Assembly (NCBI GenBank): GCA_008017155.1
Contig: SSGX01000009.1
Span: 62,001-126,000, forward strand
Reading direction: 5' to 3'
Length of the DNA: 64,000 nucleotides
From: Neisseriales bacterium
Lineage (GTDB): Bacteria; Pseudomonadota; Gammaproteobacteria; Burkholderiales; UBA11063
The translations under genes and the position numbers were made by a program. How positions within the stretch are numbered: the first letter of the stretch is position 1; every line of letters begins with the position of its first letter. The notes below the pieces were generated by a model. It saw nothing but the letters and a program-made list of their open reading frames with translations. It searched no databases and was not told the origin of the DNA. Below, piece by piece: positions 8,488 through 18,221 of this stretch.

Positions 8488-10986
8488 TTACATGCCAATT
8501 AAGTCAAAATGTGCGAAGCTAACAATTATTTCACTATCATTATTGGGGAAAGTAGTTTTTATCTCAACTACGCCCTTACTGGTGCTATAGTACCAGCCTT
8601 CATCAATTTGACTAAATTTATCACGGTGGAGGAATTGTTTAATCTTACGCCCATCAATTGTAACAAAGAATGGTCCTTTATCCTGATTTATCAGCTTCAA
8701 TTCCATTCTATTGGTATGGGGTATGAAGCTGCCTTCATGTTTGAAACTGATTTTTGTTTGTTCGCCAATCCTATTGACATGGATTAGGGTATTTCTATAA
8801 CTACCTTTTAAATAGTCATTAGTTAATCCATCATCTTGATATAAGTTAAATTCGCCATCCTTGCCACCAACAATCAATTCAAGATGCTGGAATTGTCCAT
8901 CATCGAGTTTAGCTTCATCATTAGATAAGGCAATTATTGCGTTATCACGAATAAACATCGGAATTGAATCGAGAGTCACCGCTAGATTAATCTTAGTGCC
9001 GCCATGATGTTTTTGGTAACTATTAAAATCATACCAGCTTGCTGAATTTGGCAGGTAAACTTCACGTGAAGTCACTTTGGGTTCGACAATATTAGCAATA
9101 AATAGACTACTTCCAAGCATGAAATCAACACCTTCATTATAGATGTTCAGGTCATTTTGAAATTCATAAACTAGTGGGCGCATAATCGGCGTACCAAAAA
9201 GATGAGCTTCACGCATCAACGAATAGAAATATGGCATTAAGCGGTAGCGGAGTTTGATTGCCTCACGAATTTGATGGGTGTGTTCACCATACATCCATGG
9301 CTCGGTAACTGTGTTATCAGTATTACACGAATGGATTGAAAACCGCGGCTGAAAAATACCATTTTGTACCCAGCGGACAAAGAGCTCTGGGTCTGGGTGC
9401 GGACCCCAAAAACCACCGATATCGCAGCCATTATTGGGTACACCGGATAGTCCCATACCAAGGATAGTTGCAATATTGAATTTTAATGATTGCCAAGACG
9501 TATAGTTATCACCAGCCCAAGTTTGGGAGTAGCGCTGAATGCCAGCAAAACCACCACGATTTACCGAGTATGGGCGCAAATTCGGATTATATTTGAGCAT
9601 GGCTTGCCTACCAGTATAAGCCATCAGGTTTGGTTGGATTGATTTTAGCTTGGCAAGTTTAGCGCCTTTACCATCAAAATCACAGTAGGCATCTTTATCA
9701 GCGAGTGAATCATACTCACAATTATCATTCCAAAGTGAGGTTACACCATGTTTAAGTAAGCTATCAGTTACATATTGCTGCCATTTATCTCGTGAAGATT
9801 CTTTAGTAAAATCAACAAATGAACCCATCCCGCCCCACCAGTAATCAACATATGGTATAGCGTGATCTGTAGCTGTTGTGATAAATATTCGTTGATCTGC
9901 CATAGTTTGATAGTTAGGATTGGAGGTTAAAACTCCCGGCTTAATATTGGGTGTAACTGGTATTCCGAGCTTATGCATGCTAGCAAAATACTTCGCTGGC
10001 TCTGGGAATTTTTGGTTATTCCATGTAAATAGCTGGCGTTTATTCTGACTATCTACTGTATATCCTGAGGATAGATGGAAATTATCAATCGGAATACCCT
10101 CATTGCGACATTTCTCAACAAAGCTAATTATTTCCTGATCGCAATTCTCGGGAAGTTCGACATAATACATCGTCGAACCAAGATAGCCAAGAGCGTAGGC
10201 TGGAAGCATAGCTGATTTACCAGTTAGAGAAGTATAACCTTCAATAACCTTGGCTAAACTTGGACCGTTAATTACAAATAAATCAAGATCTCCGCCATCA
10301 GCCGAGTAATAACTATAGCGATGGTGATAATTACTATGATCAACTCCCATATCAAATACTGCTTCATAAGTATTATGGTAAAAAAGCCCAATGGCATGTT
10401 GGGTTTTGGCATTTAACTTGATATAAAATGGGATATGTTTATATAAGGGATCACTATTTTCTGGGTCATAGCCAAGCGTATCTTTGGCATTTTGGACTAA
10501 TCTTCTCCGTAGTTTATTTAAGCTACCTGTTTTTTCACCAAAGCCATAAAAATAATCTTTTTCAATATCAATCTCTGTGTAATGATAAATTCGTCCAAGC
10601 TGATCCTCTACATAAGGCTTTGATTTGAGGTCTGAATAAATCAATTGTTCTTGATTATTGAAAATCTGAATATAGTAAGGTGACTTATTGATGGTTATCT
10701 TTAATGTATCGGTCTCAAAATATAAGCTAGTTTCGGTATCGGTGATCTGTGGCTTAATTGCAGTTATTTTCTGGCGTTCATTACCAAGTAACGAATCAAA
10801 GCGATCTTCCCAAGCTACGGTAGTTAATACATATGACTCTTCGGGAAATTCATCGCTAAAGGCAGTCCGAATACGGATTATGTCATTAGTTAGTAGGTAG
10901 ATCTTGACATAGCAGGCATCACATTCAAGGGTAATACTATTATCTTGATTTATGGTATGGGTAATTAGTTGTTTGGGTAATTTCAT
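8488..10986 (-). CDS. glycoside hydrolase family 31 (alpha-glucosidase/alpha-xylosidase type)
   Basis: An 832-residue GH31 enzyme without a signal peptide, so probably cytoplasmic. The N-terminal beta-sandwich includes YGFGEKTGSLNK. The TIM barrel follows, with the nucleophile Asp421 in LWNDNCEYD and the acid/base Asp493 in TWAGDNYTSW; then GVPNNGCDIGGFWG and beta-sheet domains. The nucleophile loop reads WNDNCEY rather than the common WNDMNEP, so substrate choice may differ from standard alpha-glucosidases. With the neighbouring GPH symporter it resembles YicI/YicJ-type modules that import and split alpha-glycosides. Activity on an inositol-containing or uronic glycoside is possible from context but unproven. 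Confidence 0.88.
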   Translation of the reverse strand: MKLPKQLITHTINQDNSITLECDACYVKIYLLTNDIIRIRTAFSDEFPEESYVLTTVAWEDRFDSLLGNERQKITAIKPQITDTETSLYFETDTLKITINKSPYYIQIFNNQEQLIYSDLKSKPYVEDQLGRIYHYTEIDIEKDYFYGFGEKTGSLNKLRRRLVQNAKDTLGYDPENSDPLYKHIPFYIKLNAKTQHAIGLFYHNTYEAVFDMGVDHSNYHHRYSYYSADGGDLDLFVINGPSLAKVIEGYTSLTGKSAMLPAYALGYLGSTMYYVELPENCDQEIISFVEKCRNEGIPIDNFHLSSGYTVDSQNKRQLFTWNNQKFPEPAKYFASMHKLGIPVTPNIKPGVLTSNPNYQTMADQRIFITTATDHAIPYVDYWWGGMGSFVDFTKESSRDKWQQYVTDSLLKHGVTSLWNDNCEYDSLADKDAYCDFDGKGAKLAKLKSIQPNLMAYTGRQAMLKYNPNLRPYSVNRGGFAGIQRYSQTWAGDNYTSWQSLKFNIATILGMGLSGVPNNGCDIGGFWGPHPDPELFVRWVQNGIFQPRFSIHSCNTDNTVTEPWMYGEHTHQIREAIKLRYRLMPYFYSLMREAHLFGTPIMRPLVYEFQNDLNIYNEGVDFMLGSSLFIANIVEPKVTSREVYLPNSASWYDFNSYQKHHGGTKINLAVTLDSIPMFIRDNAIIALSNDEAKLDDGQFQHLELIVGGKDGEFNLYQDDGLTNDYLKGSYRNTLIHVNRIGEQTKISFKHEGSFIPHTNRMELKLINQDKGPFFVTIDGRKIKQFLHRDKFSQIDEGWYYSTSKGVVEIKTTFPNNDSEIIVSFAHFDLIGM

Positions 10987-11068
10987 TTTGATTTAATCTG
11001 TTTTGAGGTTAAACGTTAATTTTAAAGAAGAAAGATGCAGTGTATTTGCTGCATCTTATCCATTAAGG

Positions 11069-12250
11069 TTAGGAACCAAAAGTACGAATTGCTAATTCCA
11101 TACCTTTTAATTCGGCAATACCCTTCATACGCCCAATACATGAATAACCGGGGTTAGTTTTTTTTCTCAGATCATCAAGCATTTGGTGTCCGTGATCCGG
11201 ACGAATAATTATCTCTTTTCCGGTTTCTTTCTCAATGTCAATTATCGCTTTAATTAATTTTGCCAAATTAGTACTGCCAGAAATATGCTCATCTTCATAA
11301 AAACTACCATCGGTCTCACGTTTAACACTTCTTAAATGAACAAATGGGATTCGCTCACCCCAAATGCGGATGAATTTTTCCAGATCATTGTCAGCATTGA
11401 CACCCAATGAACCAGCACAAACGTTAACACCACAATTCTTGCTATTAAAACCATCCATTATTGCCCGAATATCATTTTCATTACTCAGGATGCGAGGTAA
11501 GCCAAACATTGGACGCGGTGGATCATCTGGGTGGATTGCTACTCGCACACCATATTCATCGGCAACAGGCATGATTTCTTTCAAAAATGCAAAGAGGTGC
11601 TCGCGTAATTTATTAGCATCTATACCATCATATTGCTTCAAAGCAGCACGAAATTCTTCCATAGTGAAGCTTTCTTCAGCACCGGGTAATCCAGCGATGA
11701 TGTTTTTAATAATCCGGGCTTTATCTGCATCTGTTAACTGTTTAAAAACTTCTTGTGCCTTCGCGATTTGTTCGGGAGTGTAGTCTTTATGTGCATTTTC
11801 TCTCTCTAGCATAAATAAATCAAATGCAGCAAATTCATTAAAATCAAAACGCAGTGCCAATGCTCCATTTGGTAAGCGATAAGATAAATCAGTTCTAGTC
11901 CAATCAATAATTGGCATAAAATTATAAATTACAATTTTTAACCCACAAGTAGCAAGATTACGAATTGATTGTTTATAGTTTTCGATATATTTTAGATAAT
12001 TGCCAGTACGTTTTTTTATATCTTCATGTACAGGTACACTTTCAACAATCGTCCATTTAAGATTAGTTTTTTCATTATTTATTTCATCCCATTCAATTTC
12101 GTGCTGGCGTTTTTTTATTTCTTCAATACTCCAGACCTCGCCATTGGGGATATGATGCAGGGCAGAAACAATATCAGTTGCTCCCGTTTGTCGTACATCT
12201 TGAATTGATACAGGATCTTTTGGTCCAAACCAGCGCCAGCTATACCGCAT
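11069..12250 (-). CDS. uxuA: D-mannonate dehydratase
   Basis: A 393-residue UxuA. The N-terminus RYSWRWFGPKDPVSI, the GATDIVSALHHIP segment, the metal-site regions VRVAIHPDDPPRP and NCGVNVCAGSLG, and the C-terminal RPDHGHQM motif are all family marks. The enzyme dehydrates D-mannonate to 2-keto-3-deoxygluconate using Mn2+ or Fe2+. It sits 38 bases after the MIOX gene, which makes glucuronate, and in the same run as a probable fructuronate reductase, so it completes a glucuronate branch apart from the isomerase step. No uxaC, kdgK or kdgA is visible in the window. Confidence 0.96.
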   Translation of the reverse strand: MRYSWRWFGPKDPVSIQDVRQTGATDIVSALHHIPNGEVWSIEEIKKRQHEIEWDEINNEKTNLKWTIVESVPVHEDIKKRTGNYLKYIENYKQSIRNLATCGLKIVIYNFMPIIDWTRTDLSYRLPNGALALRFDFNEFAAFDLFMLERENAHKDYTPEQIAKAQEVFKQLTDADKARIIKNIIAGLPGAEESFTMEEFRAALKQYDGIDANKLREHLFAFLKEIMPVADEYGVRVAIHPDDPPRPMFGLPRILSNENDIRAIMDGFNSKNCGVNVCAGSLGVNADNDLEKFIRIWGERIPFVHLRSVKRETDGSFYEDEHISGSTNLAKLIKAIIDIEKETGKEIIIRPDHGHQMLDDLRKKTNPGYSCIGRMKGIAELKGMELAIRTFGS

Positions 12251-12288
12251 AATTACTCCTTAGTTCTTTTAATAGCTAATATATTATA

Positions 12289-13275
12289 TTACCAGTTAAT
12301 CTGTTTTTGTGGGATAAATTTATCAAGTAATTTTTTATATTTTGCCTCTAATTCATTAAGTGGTGGCAAATCAGGTGATTTTGAATATAAATCAGCCTTT
12401 TGAAATGCTTTAAGTAGAGGTAACATAAGCCAATCGTAATCTGATGCCAGTTCGGTATATGCCATCACTCCAGTTTGTGGTGTATGCCAAGGATAAAAAG
12501 AATGGTATCTAAGTAAATAAAGTCCCTCTTCACAAATCGTACTTCCTTGTCGCATTGCCTCATAAACGTACTCATCATGTCCCCAAGTCATATGGATATT
12601 ATCAAAACCACAGTTTTTCGGATAATTACCAAAAGTTGTTTCGGTTTGAGTATCATAGATTTTAAAGTCTGGTGAATCCTGATAGTAGTTTTTAGCAAAA
12701 AATACATTTGAGCTGGCAAAAGGCGCTGCTACAGGATAAGTATCACCAACAACTGCCCATTGCGGTAACTTACCAAATTTAGGCAATAGCATTACTTTAC
12801 CCAAATCATGGATAAAGCCAAGAAGGGGGAACCATGACCAGTCTTTTATACTATGGTATAAAGTTTTAATTGTATTTGCTGAATATAAATCACGCCATTT
12901 TTTGGGAAGGTTATTCCAGATGTTATCTTTGAATAACGGTCTGATTTCAAGGTCATCACGAAGTTCAATCTCTCCATTCATTGCAAAATCACAAATTGAT
13001 TCAGCAGATTGGTAGGCGTGGATTATTTGTGGTAAATCACTGTCTGGATCACTTTCATCCACAACTTCTTCCAATAGTTTAAACACTTGATAGACATCCA
13101 TTTTTCCATGTTCAAGTTTAAAATATTTGGTTTTATTCTGCGTTACAAAATCAAGTGTCTGATTGGTTTGCATCTCACGATAGGTTCGTTCAACTCGTTC
13201 TTGATGCTTTGAGTCTGTGTAGTTACGAAATTCGCCAAAATCTGTCGCATCTTTATTTATTGCTATTTGAGTCAT
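12289..13275 (-). CDS. miox: myo-inositol oxygenase (MIOX)
   Basis: A 328-residue HD-domain di-iron oxygenase closely matching eukaryotic MIOX motifs: FRNYT, VDESDPD, HAYQSAE, GFIHDLGKV, PQWAVVGDTYPV, WGHDEYVY, RYHSFYPWHT and KADLYSKSPDLP. The six metal ligands can be placed at His86, His156, Asp157, His233, His258 and Asp295. The enzyme converts myo-inositol plus O2 to D-glucuronate. Between the first His and the HD pair there are 70 residues against 25 in human MIOX, an insertion of about 45 residues. It lies 23 bases after a sugar/inositol-porter gene and before uxuA, which supports an inositol-to-glucuronate catabolic route. Confidence 0.93.
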   Translation of the reverse strand: MTQIAINKDATDFGEFRNYTDSKHQERVERTYREMQTNQTLDFVTQNKTKYFKLEHGKMDVYQVFKLLEEVVDESDPDSDLPQIIHAYQSAESICDFAMNGEIELRDDLEIRPLFKDNIWNNLPKKWRDLYSANTIKTLYHSIKDWSWFPLLGFIHDLGKVMLLPKFGKLPQWAVVGDTYPVAAPFASSNVFFAKNYYQDSPDFKIYDTQTETTFGNYPKNCGFDNIHMTWGHDEYVYEAMRQGSTICEEGLYLLRYHSFYPWHTPQTGVMAYTELASDYDWLMLPLLKAFQKADLYSKSPDLPPLNELEAKYKKLLDKFIPQKQINW

Positions 13276-13298
13276 GATGAAAGCTCCTAGAATAAAAG

Positions 13299-14669
13299 TT
13301 AATTATGAATTTTACCAAGTAACCTAGTAGGTATACCATTTTTAATATTCTGTTCAATAATTTCTAATGGAATCCCTTTAGTTTCTGGGACTTTTAGATA
13401 TACAAAAATAAATACAACTACTGCAATTATTCCATACATGCTAAATGTAGCAGCAATACCTAATGCATGTAGTATGGTTAAAAAGCTTGCTGCTACAATA
13501 AAATTTGCTCCCCACTGAATAGCAACCACAAAACTCATACAAGTTCCTCTAGCATGTAGTGGGAAAATTTCCGATATCATTAACCAGAATAATGAGCCTA
13601 GGCTAATGCAATAACCGATAATATATGTAATCAAGCAGATAAGTGCTAAGTAGGCAGTAAATCCACTTATATCACTACTTAATAGAAACACCATAGTAAA
13701 AAGACTTAATGCAGCTAACATTGAACCAATTAGTAGAAATCTCCGCCGCCCAAGTTTGTCAATAAACATTAAAGTAACTATGGTGAAGAGGAAATTAGTG
13801 ATTCCTAGCCCAAGAGTACCAAACATTTGTGTCATTGAATCTGAAAAGCCAATACTTTTCATTATGTGTGGACCATAATACATCACGGTATTAATACCCA
13901 TGAACTGCTGGAAAACCCCCATCAATAAACCAATCATTAATACTGGTCGTAGTGTCTTACCGAAAATCTCGCTAATTTTGGCTTTTTTGTTGTTAAGTGT
14001 TTCTTTTATTAGCTGAAGCTCTGTTGTTGCTAAATTTAGATTGCCTCTTAATTTTTCGAGAATAGCTAGGGCTTTTTCTTCATGATTCTTGCTAACCAGC
14101 CATTTTGGTGACTCAGGCATAAATAACATCCCAATAGTTAAAATGATGGATGGGATTATTCCACTTAGTATCATCATTCGCCAATTACCGGTGGCAGTTA
14201 GTGAGTAATTCACCAGAAATGCCAATACTTGTCCACCAGTCAAAAATGCTCCATTCCATAAGACTAATCTACCACGGGTATTAGCGGGTGCCATTTCTGC
14301 TATAAACATTGGTGTTGTAAATGAACCCATACCAACGGCAAAGCCAATAATGAATCTACCAATGATGAGTGCATTGACATTATGTGCAAAAGCAGCAAAT
14401 AATGTCCCTAATATAAATACGATTCCAGTAATTATCAATAATTTTCTTCTGCCTAAATTGTCACTTAACTTACCACTAGATAGTGCTCCAAATAGCGCAC
14501 CAAGAACACAGGCACTAACAACCATTTCTAGTTGGGCGTTGGTGGTTGAAAATTGTTCTTGAATGAACGGTGATGCACCTGCTATGATTGAAGTATCAAA
14601 GCCAAAAAGTAATCCACAGGTAGCGGAAATACATATTGTTGTTAAGAGATAGCGATTAAAACCAATCAT
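13299..14669 (-). CDS. MFS sugar porter, probable myo-inositol transporter
   Basis: A 456-residue, 12-helix sugar porter. Family marks are GFDTSIIAGASPF in helix 1, LGRRKLL and LGRRRFLL in the two inter-helix loops, MPESPKWL after helix 6 and PETKGIPLE near the C-terminus. The family includes XylE, AraE, GalP and the inositol carriers IolT and HMIT. Its position as first gene of the cluster, directly before MIOX, favours myo-inositol uptake, but the sequence alone does not fix the substrate. An AGGAG ribosome binding site lies close upstream of the ATG. Confidence 0.85.
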   Translation of the reverse strand: MIGFNRYLLTTICISATCGLLFGFDTSIIAGASPFIQEQFSTTNAQLEMVVSACVLGALFGALSSGKLSDNLGRRKLLIITGIVFILGTLFAAFAHNVNALIIGRFIIGFAVGMGSFTTPMFIAEMAPANTRGRLVLWNGAFLTGGQVLAFLVNYSLTATGNWRMMILSGIIPSIILTIGMLFMPESPKWLVSKNHEEKALAILEKLRGNLNLATTELQLIKETLNNKKAKISEIFGKTLRPVLMIGLLMGVFQQFMGINTVMYYGPHIMKSIGFSDSMTQMFGTLGLGITNFLFTIVTLMFIDKLGRRRFLLIGSMLAALSLFTMVFLLSSDISGFTAYLALICLITYIIGYCISLGSLFWLMISEIFPLHARGTCMSFVVAIQWGANFIVAASFLTILHALGIAATFSMYGIIAVVVFIFVYLKVPETKGIPLEIIEQNIKNGIPTRLLGKIHN

Positions 14670-14979
14670 AGTTAAGCACTCCTAGGTTGATGTATTACAT
14701 GTTGTGCGACATACAAGCATTCAAGTAAATTTGTTGTTTATTAATAGCTTCAATATTGTATCATGTGAGATAGTAGATAAGACAATAATTGATGCTGCCT
14801 TGCAACTTAAGTACGATAGAAGTTATTGATTGATCTTGTATATATAGCTAATGTTAAGATAGTAATTTTGTTATCTGAAGTGGTAGGGTAATATTAAACC
14901 TCTATAAATAATTAATAAGGACTACTTGACTTAAATAGTTTATAATTTAAGGCTTAAAATATTTTTAATAAAATAAATA
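14670..14979. other. 310-base divergent intergenic region, inositol cluster / aroB
   Basis: No gene or RNA is visible. It must hold the promoters for the minus-strand inositol cluster and for aroB. An imperfect dyad ATGT-N6-ACAT (14699-14712) sits about 30 bases before the transporter start and could be an operator. TTGACT at 14926 and TATAAT at 14941 are only 9 bases apart, too close for a normal sigma70 promoter. Confidence 0.6.
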
Positions 14980-16104
14980 ATGATTAGTTCAATAAATGTA
15001 ACCATTCCACCGAAGCCAGCTAAGTCCTATCCAATAGTAATTTCTAGCGGATTATTGAAAAATGCGCAGGAATGGATTGCTGAGTATTGCCATTCTGGTA
15101 AGGTTGTTATAATTAGTGATGATATTATTGCAAAAATGTATGGTGAGTTACTTTGCGATAATTTACAGGCTTCTGGCTATAGGGTTGAGCTAATTATCTT
15201 TCCAAGTGGAGAGAACTCAAAAAATATAGCTACTAAGACAGCAATAGAAGAAAAAATGTTTGCTTTTGGCTGTGATCGACATACTTTATGTATCGCTCTT
15301 GGTGGTGGTGTAGTTGGAGATATGTCTGGCTTTATTGCTGCGACCTATATGCGTGGCATGGATTTTATTCAAGTTCCAACTTCGATGCTAGCTATGATTG
15401 ATAGCAGTGTTGGCGGTAAGGTTGCAGTTAATTCCAGCTATGGAAAAAATAATATTGGTGCTTTTTGGCAGCCAAAAGCAGTAATTATGGACATCGATTT
15501 ATTAAAGTCGTTGCCTGAAGATCAGATTATCAATGGGTTTTTTGAAGCAGTCAAAATCTTTCTAACTTGTGATAGTGAGTATTTTGAATTTTGTGAATCC
15601 CATCTAGATTTAATACTAGCTTTGGAAGAGAAGTCATTAATAAAGGTTCTACAAAAAGCCGTAGCCTTGAAAGCAATGGTCGTTGAGATTGATGAAGAAG
15701 AACGAAATCTTCGGATGATTCTTAATTATGGGCATACGATTGCGCATGCGCTTGAAAAATTAAGTAAATACGCGATTATGCATGGGTTTGCAGTTGGTTT
15801 AGGTATGCTTATTGAAGCAAAAGTAGCGAACTTTCTTGGGTTACTTGCGGATACTGATTTCATTCAAGTGAGTAAATTTTTGTCACGATTAGGCATTGAT
15901 AAAACAATATTGGAATCGTATGATAATCAGTCTATCATAGCCGCAATGCGTGGCGATAAAAAAAATCTTAATCAGGAAACTGTGTTAGTACTGCTAACTG
16001 GTATTGGCTCAGTTAAAAATATTGATAATAAAGTTGCATTTCCGGTAGCTGAATCAGTTATTGCTGAAGCTTTGGATTATGTTAGAACATCTAGTTTGGG
16101 GTAA
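14980..16104 (+). CDS. aroB: 3-dehydroquinate synthase
   Basis: A 374-residue AroB with the NAD-binding segments (FPSGENSKN, ALGGGVVGDMSGFIAATYMRG), the catalytic/metal region (IDSSVGGKVAVN, then NNIGAFWQP) and metal histidines in NYGHTIAHA and the MHGFAV segment. It cyclises DAHP to 3-dehydroquinate, shikimate step two, in the cytoplasm. It is the first gene of a seven-gene aromatic run and is followed after 2 bases by a DAHP synthase gene. No strong Shine-Dalgarno sequence is seen before its ATG. A shikimate kinase gene, often next to aroB, is absent. Confidence 0.95.
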   Translation: MISSINVTIPPKPAKSYPIVISSGLLKNAQEWIAEYCHSGKVVIISDDIIAKMYGELLCDNLQASGYRVELIIFPSGENSKNIATKTAIEEKMFAFGCDRHTLCIALGGGVVGDMSGFIAATYMRGMDFIQVPTSMLAMIDSSVGGKVAVNSSYGKNNIGAFWQPKAVIMDIDLLKSLPEDQIINGFFEAVKIFLTCDSEYFEFCESHLDLILALEEKSLIKVLQKAVALKAMVVEIDEEERNLRMILNYGHTIAHALEKLSKYAIMHGFAVGLGMLIEAKVANFLGLLADTDFIQVSKFLSRLGIDKTILESYDNQSIIAAMRGDKKNLNQETVLVLLTGIGSVKNIDNKVAFPVAESVIAEALDYVRTSSLG

Positions 16105-16106
16105 AA

Positions 16107-17144
16107 ATGGGATACCGGATTGTAAAAAAACTTCCTACTGCGGATGAAATAATTGAAGCACTACCATTAAGTGGTGCTGGTTACGCAAGTATAAATAAAC
16201 ATCGTCAGGAAATTGAAGCTATTTTAAGTGGAGATGATGATCGCCTTTTAGTTATTGTTGGGCCATGTTCAGCTTGGCCAGATACTGCGGTTATAGAATA
16301 TGCGAAAAGACTTAAAGCATTAGATAGCAAAGTAAATCATGCATTAAAACTGGTGATGCGGGTTTATATCCAAAAACCAAGAACTATCAAAGGTTGGACA
16401 GGTCCAGTAAACCAGCCAGACCCATTGTCACCACCGGATATTGCCGCGGGTGCGATGTATTGTCGTAAGCTTATGACACAAGTGGTCGAGATGGGATTAC
16501 CGATAGCTGATGAAGCCCTGTTTACTCATAATGCTCGCGGCTTTATTGAGTTACTGTCATGGGTAGCTATTGGTGCTAGAAGTAGCGAAGATCAGGAACA
16601 CCGAATTTTTGCATCGGGGATTGATTGCCCAGTTGGAATTAAGAATCCTACGCATGGTTCATTGAAAATTGGCGTAAATAGTGTGGTTGCAGCCCAACAT
16701 TCTCACTATATCGTATTAGACGGTAATGAAGTTGAAACAGATGGTAATCCCTATGCGCATATCGTATTACGTGGCAGCAATGATAAGCCAAATTATTCTA
16801 TTGAGCATATAGCAGAGGTTGCTGAAAATTATCGTAAAAATGAAGTCAAAAATCCTGCGATAGTAGTAGATGTCAGTCACGACAACTGCATGATTAATGG
16901 TGTCAAGGATCATAATGCTCAAGCGGATATTATTTTGAAGGTCATTGATGATCTTGCCTCGGAGCCTGAACTGAAGAAGCTGGTAAAAGGGTTTATGCTA
17001 GAGAGCTTTATAAAACCTGGTAAGCAAAATGCCGAAACTGCAAACCCAATTGATCTGGGAGGGTTATCAATAACCGATCCATGTCTTGGTTGGGGAGCTA
17101 CCGAAGAGTTATTATTAAAACTGGCAACTAAAATTAGTAAATGA
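16107..17144 (+). CDS. aroG: class I DAHP synthase, copy 1
   Basis: A 345-residue AroFGH-type DAHP synthase, which condenses phosphoenolpyruvate with erythrose 4-phosphate. Key residues are kept: metal Cys in GPCSAWP, KPRT, the IGARSSEDQEHR phosphate segment, Lys in GIKNPTHG, metal His in DVSHDN, Glu in MLESF and Asp in SITDPCLGW. GPCSAWP replaces the usual GPCSIHD, and ADEALFTHNARGF replaces the common EFLDMITPQY region, marking a divergent subgroup. A close paralogue follows after 24 bases. The two copies may differ in feedback control, but the effectors cannot be read from sequence. Confidence 0.92.
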   Translation: MGYRIVKKLPTADEIIEALPLSGAGYASINKHRQEIEAILSGDDDRLLVIVGPCSAWPDTAVIEYAKRLKALDSKVNHALKLVMRVYIQKPRTIKGWTGPVNQPDPLSPPDIAAGAMYCRKLMTQVVEMGLPIADEALFTHNARGFIELLSWVAIGARSSEDQEHRIFASGIDCPVGIKNPTHGSLKIGVNSVVAAQHSHYIVLDGNEVETDGNPYAHIVLRGSNDKPNYSIEHIAEVAENYRKNEVKNPAIVVDVSHDNCMINGVKDHNAQADIILKVIDDLASEPELKKLVKGFMLESFIKPGKQNAETANPIDLGGLSITDPCLGWGATEELLLKLATKISK

Positions 17145-17168
17145 ATTTAATAGAATATTGGACAATAC

Positions 17169-18206
17169 ATGGCATATCAGACAATAAAAAAAGTACCAAC
17201 TTCAGAAGAAATCATTAGTAAAATTCCTTTGACTGAGAATGGGTATAAAAATATTGAACGACATAAAGAAGAAATTGAAGCAATTCTTAGTGGAGAAGAT
17301 TCACGCTTACTTATGATTGTTGGACCTTGCTCTGCATGGCCAAGCGAAGCCGTGCTTGATTATGCTAATAGATTGCAGCAGATTAGTGAAGAAGTGAAAG
17401 ATCAGATCAAAATTATTATGCGGGTTTATATTCAGAAACCTCGTACAGTAAAAGGCTGGACAGGTCCGATTAATCAGCCTGACCCACTAGCTGAGCCAGA
17501 TATTGAAGCCGGAATATGGTATTGTCGTAAGCTAATGACGCAAGTTGTTGAACTTGGTTTGCCGATTGCGGATGAATGTTTATTTACCCATAATGCGCGT
17601 GGATTTCAGGAGCTATTATCTTGGGTTGCGATCGGTGCCAGAAGTACTGAAGACCAGGAGCACCGAATATTTGCCTCATCGCTAGATTGTCCAGTTGGAA
17701 TGAAAAACCCGACTCATGGATCATTGAAGATTGCAGTAAATAGCATTGTTGCTGCTCAGCATTCTCACTATGCAGTTTTTGATGGTTATGAAGTGAAAAC
17801 AGCAGGTAATAAATACGCGCATCTAGTCCTTAGAGGTAGTAATGATAAGCCTAATTATTCTGTAGAGCATATAGATGAAGTTGCAGGACATTTTGCCAAG
17901 GGTGGTGTTGTTAATCCAGCAATAATTGTTGATGTTAGTCATGATAACTGTTTGATTAATGGCGTTAAAGATCATAATGCTCAAGCTATTATTGTCAAAA
18001 ACGTAATCGATAGCCTTGGAGATAAGCCAGAACTTAAAAAGCTAGTAAAAGGCTTTATGCTTGAGAGCTTTATCAAAGAAGGGCGGCAAAATGCCGAATC
18101 TGGTGATCCGATTGATTTAGGTGGTTTATCAATAACTGACCCTTGTCTTAGCTGGGATACTACCAAAGATCTTCTATTATCAGTTGCAAGTAAATTAAGA
18201 GCTTGA
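17169..18206 (+). CDS. aroG: class I DAHP synthase, copy 2
   Basis: The second tandem DAHP synthase, also 345 residues and alignable with the first from end to end without obvious gaps. The same catalytic residues are present: GPCSAWP, KPRT, IGARSTEDQEHR, GMKNPTHG, DVSHDNC, MLESF and SITDPCLSW. Differences cluster near the N-terminus and in the surface segment before the DVSH motif, which is where class I enzymes often bind aromatic effectors, so separate regulation is plausible. It lies 15 bases before the prephenate dehydratase gene. Tandem duplication is the simplest origin. Confidence 0.92.
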   Translation: MAYQTIKKVPTSEEIISKIPLTENGYKNIERHKEEIEAILSGEDSRLLMIVGPCSAWPSEAVLDYANRLQQISEEVKDQIKIIMRVYIQKPRTVKGWTGPINQPDPLAEPDIEAGIWYCRKLMTQVVELGLPIADECLFTHNARGFQELLSWVAIGARSTEDQEHRIFASSLDCPVGMKNPTHGSLKIAVNSIVAAQHSHYAVFDGYEVKTAGNKYAHLVLRGSNDKPNYSVEHIDEVAGHFAKGGVVNPAIIVDVSHDNCLINGVKDHNAQAIIVKNVIDSLGDKPELKKLVKGFMLESFIKEGRQNAESGDPIDLGGLSITDPCLSWDTTKDLLLSVASKLRA

Positions 18207-18221
18207 TTAAAGGGTAATATA

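Noticed and set aside
11364..11783. 139-codon open frame on the plus strand opposite uxuA
   Set aside because: It is fully antisense to a conserved enzyme gene, has no family likeness or good start context, and is explained by codon use of uxuA.
14926..14946. TTGACT plus TATAAT before aroB as a sigma70 promoter
   Set aside because: The boxes are only 9 bases apart, too close for a working sigma70 promoter.
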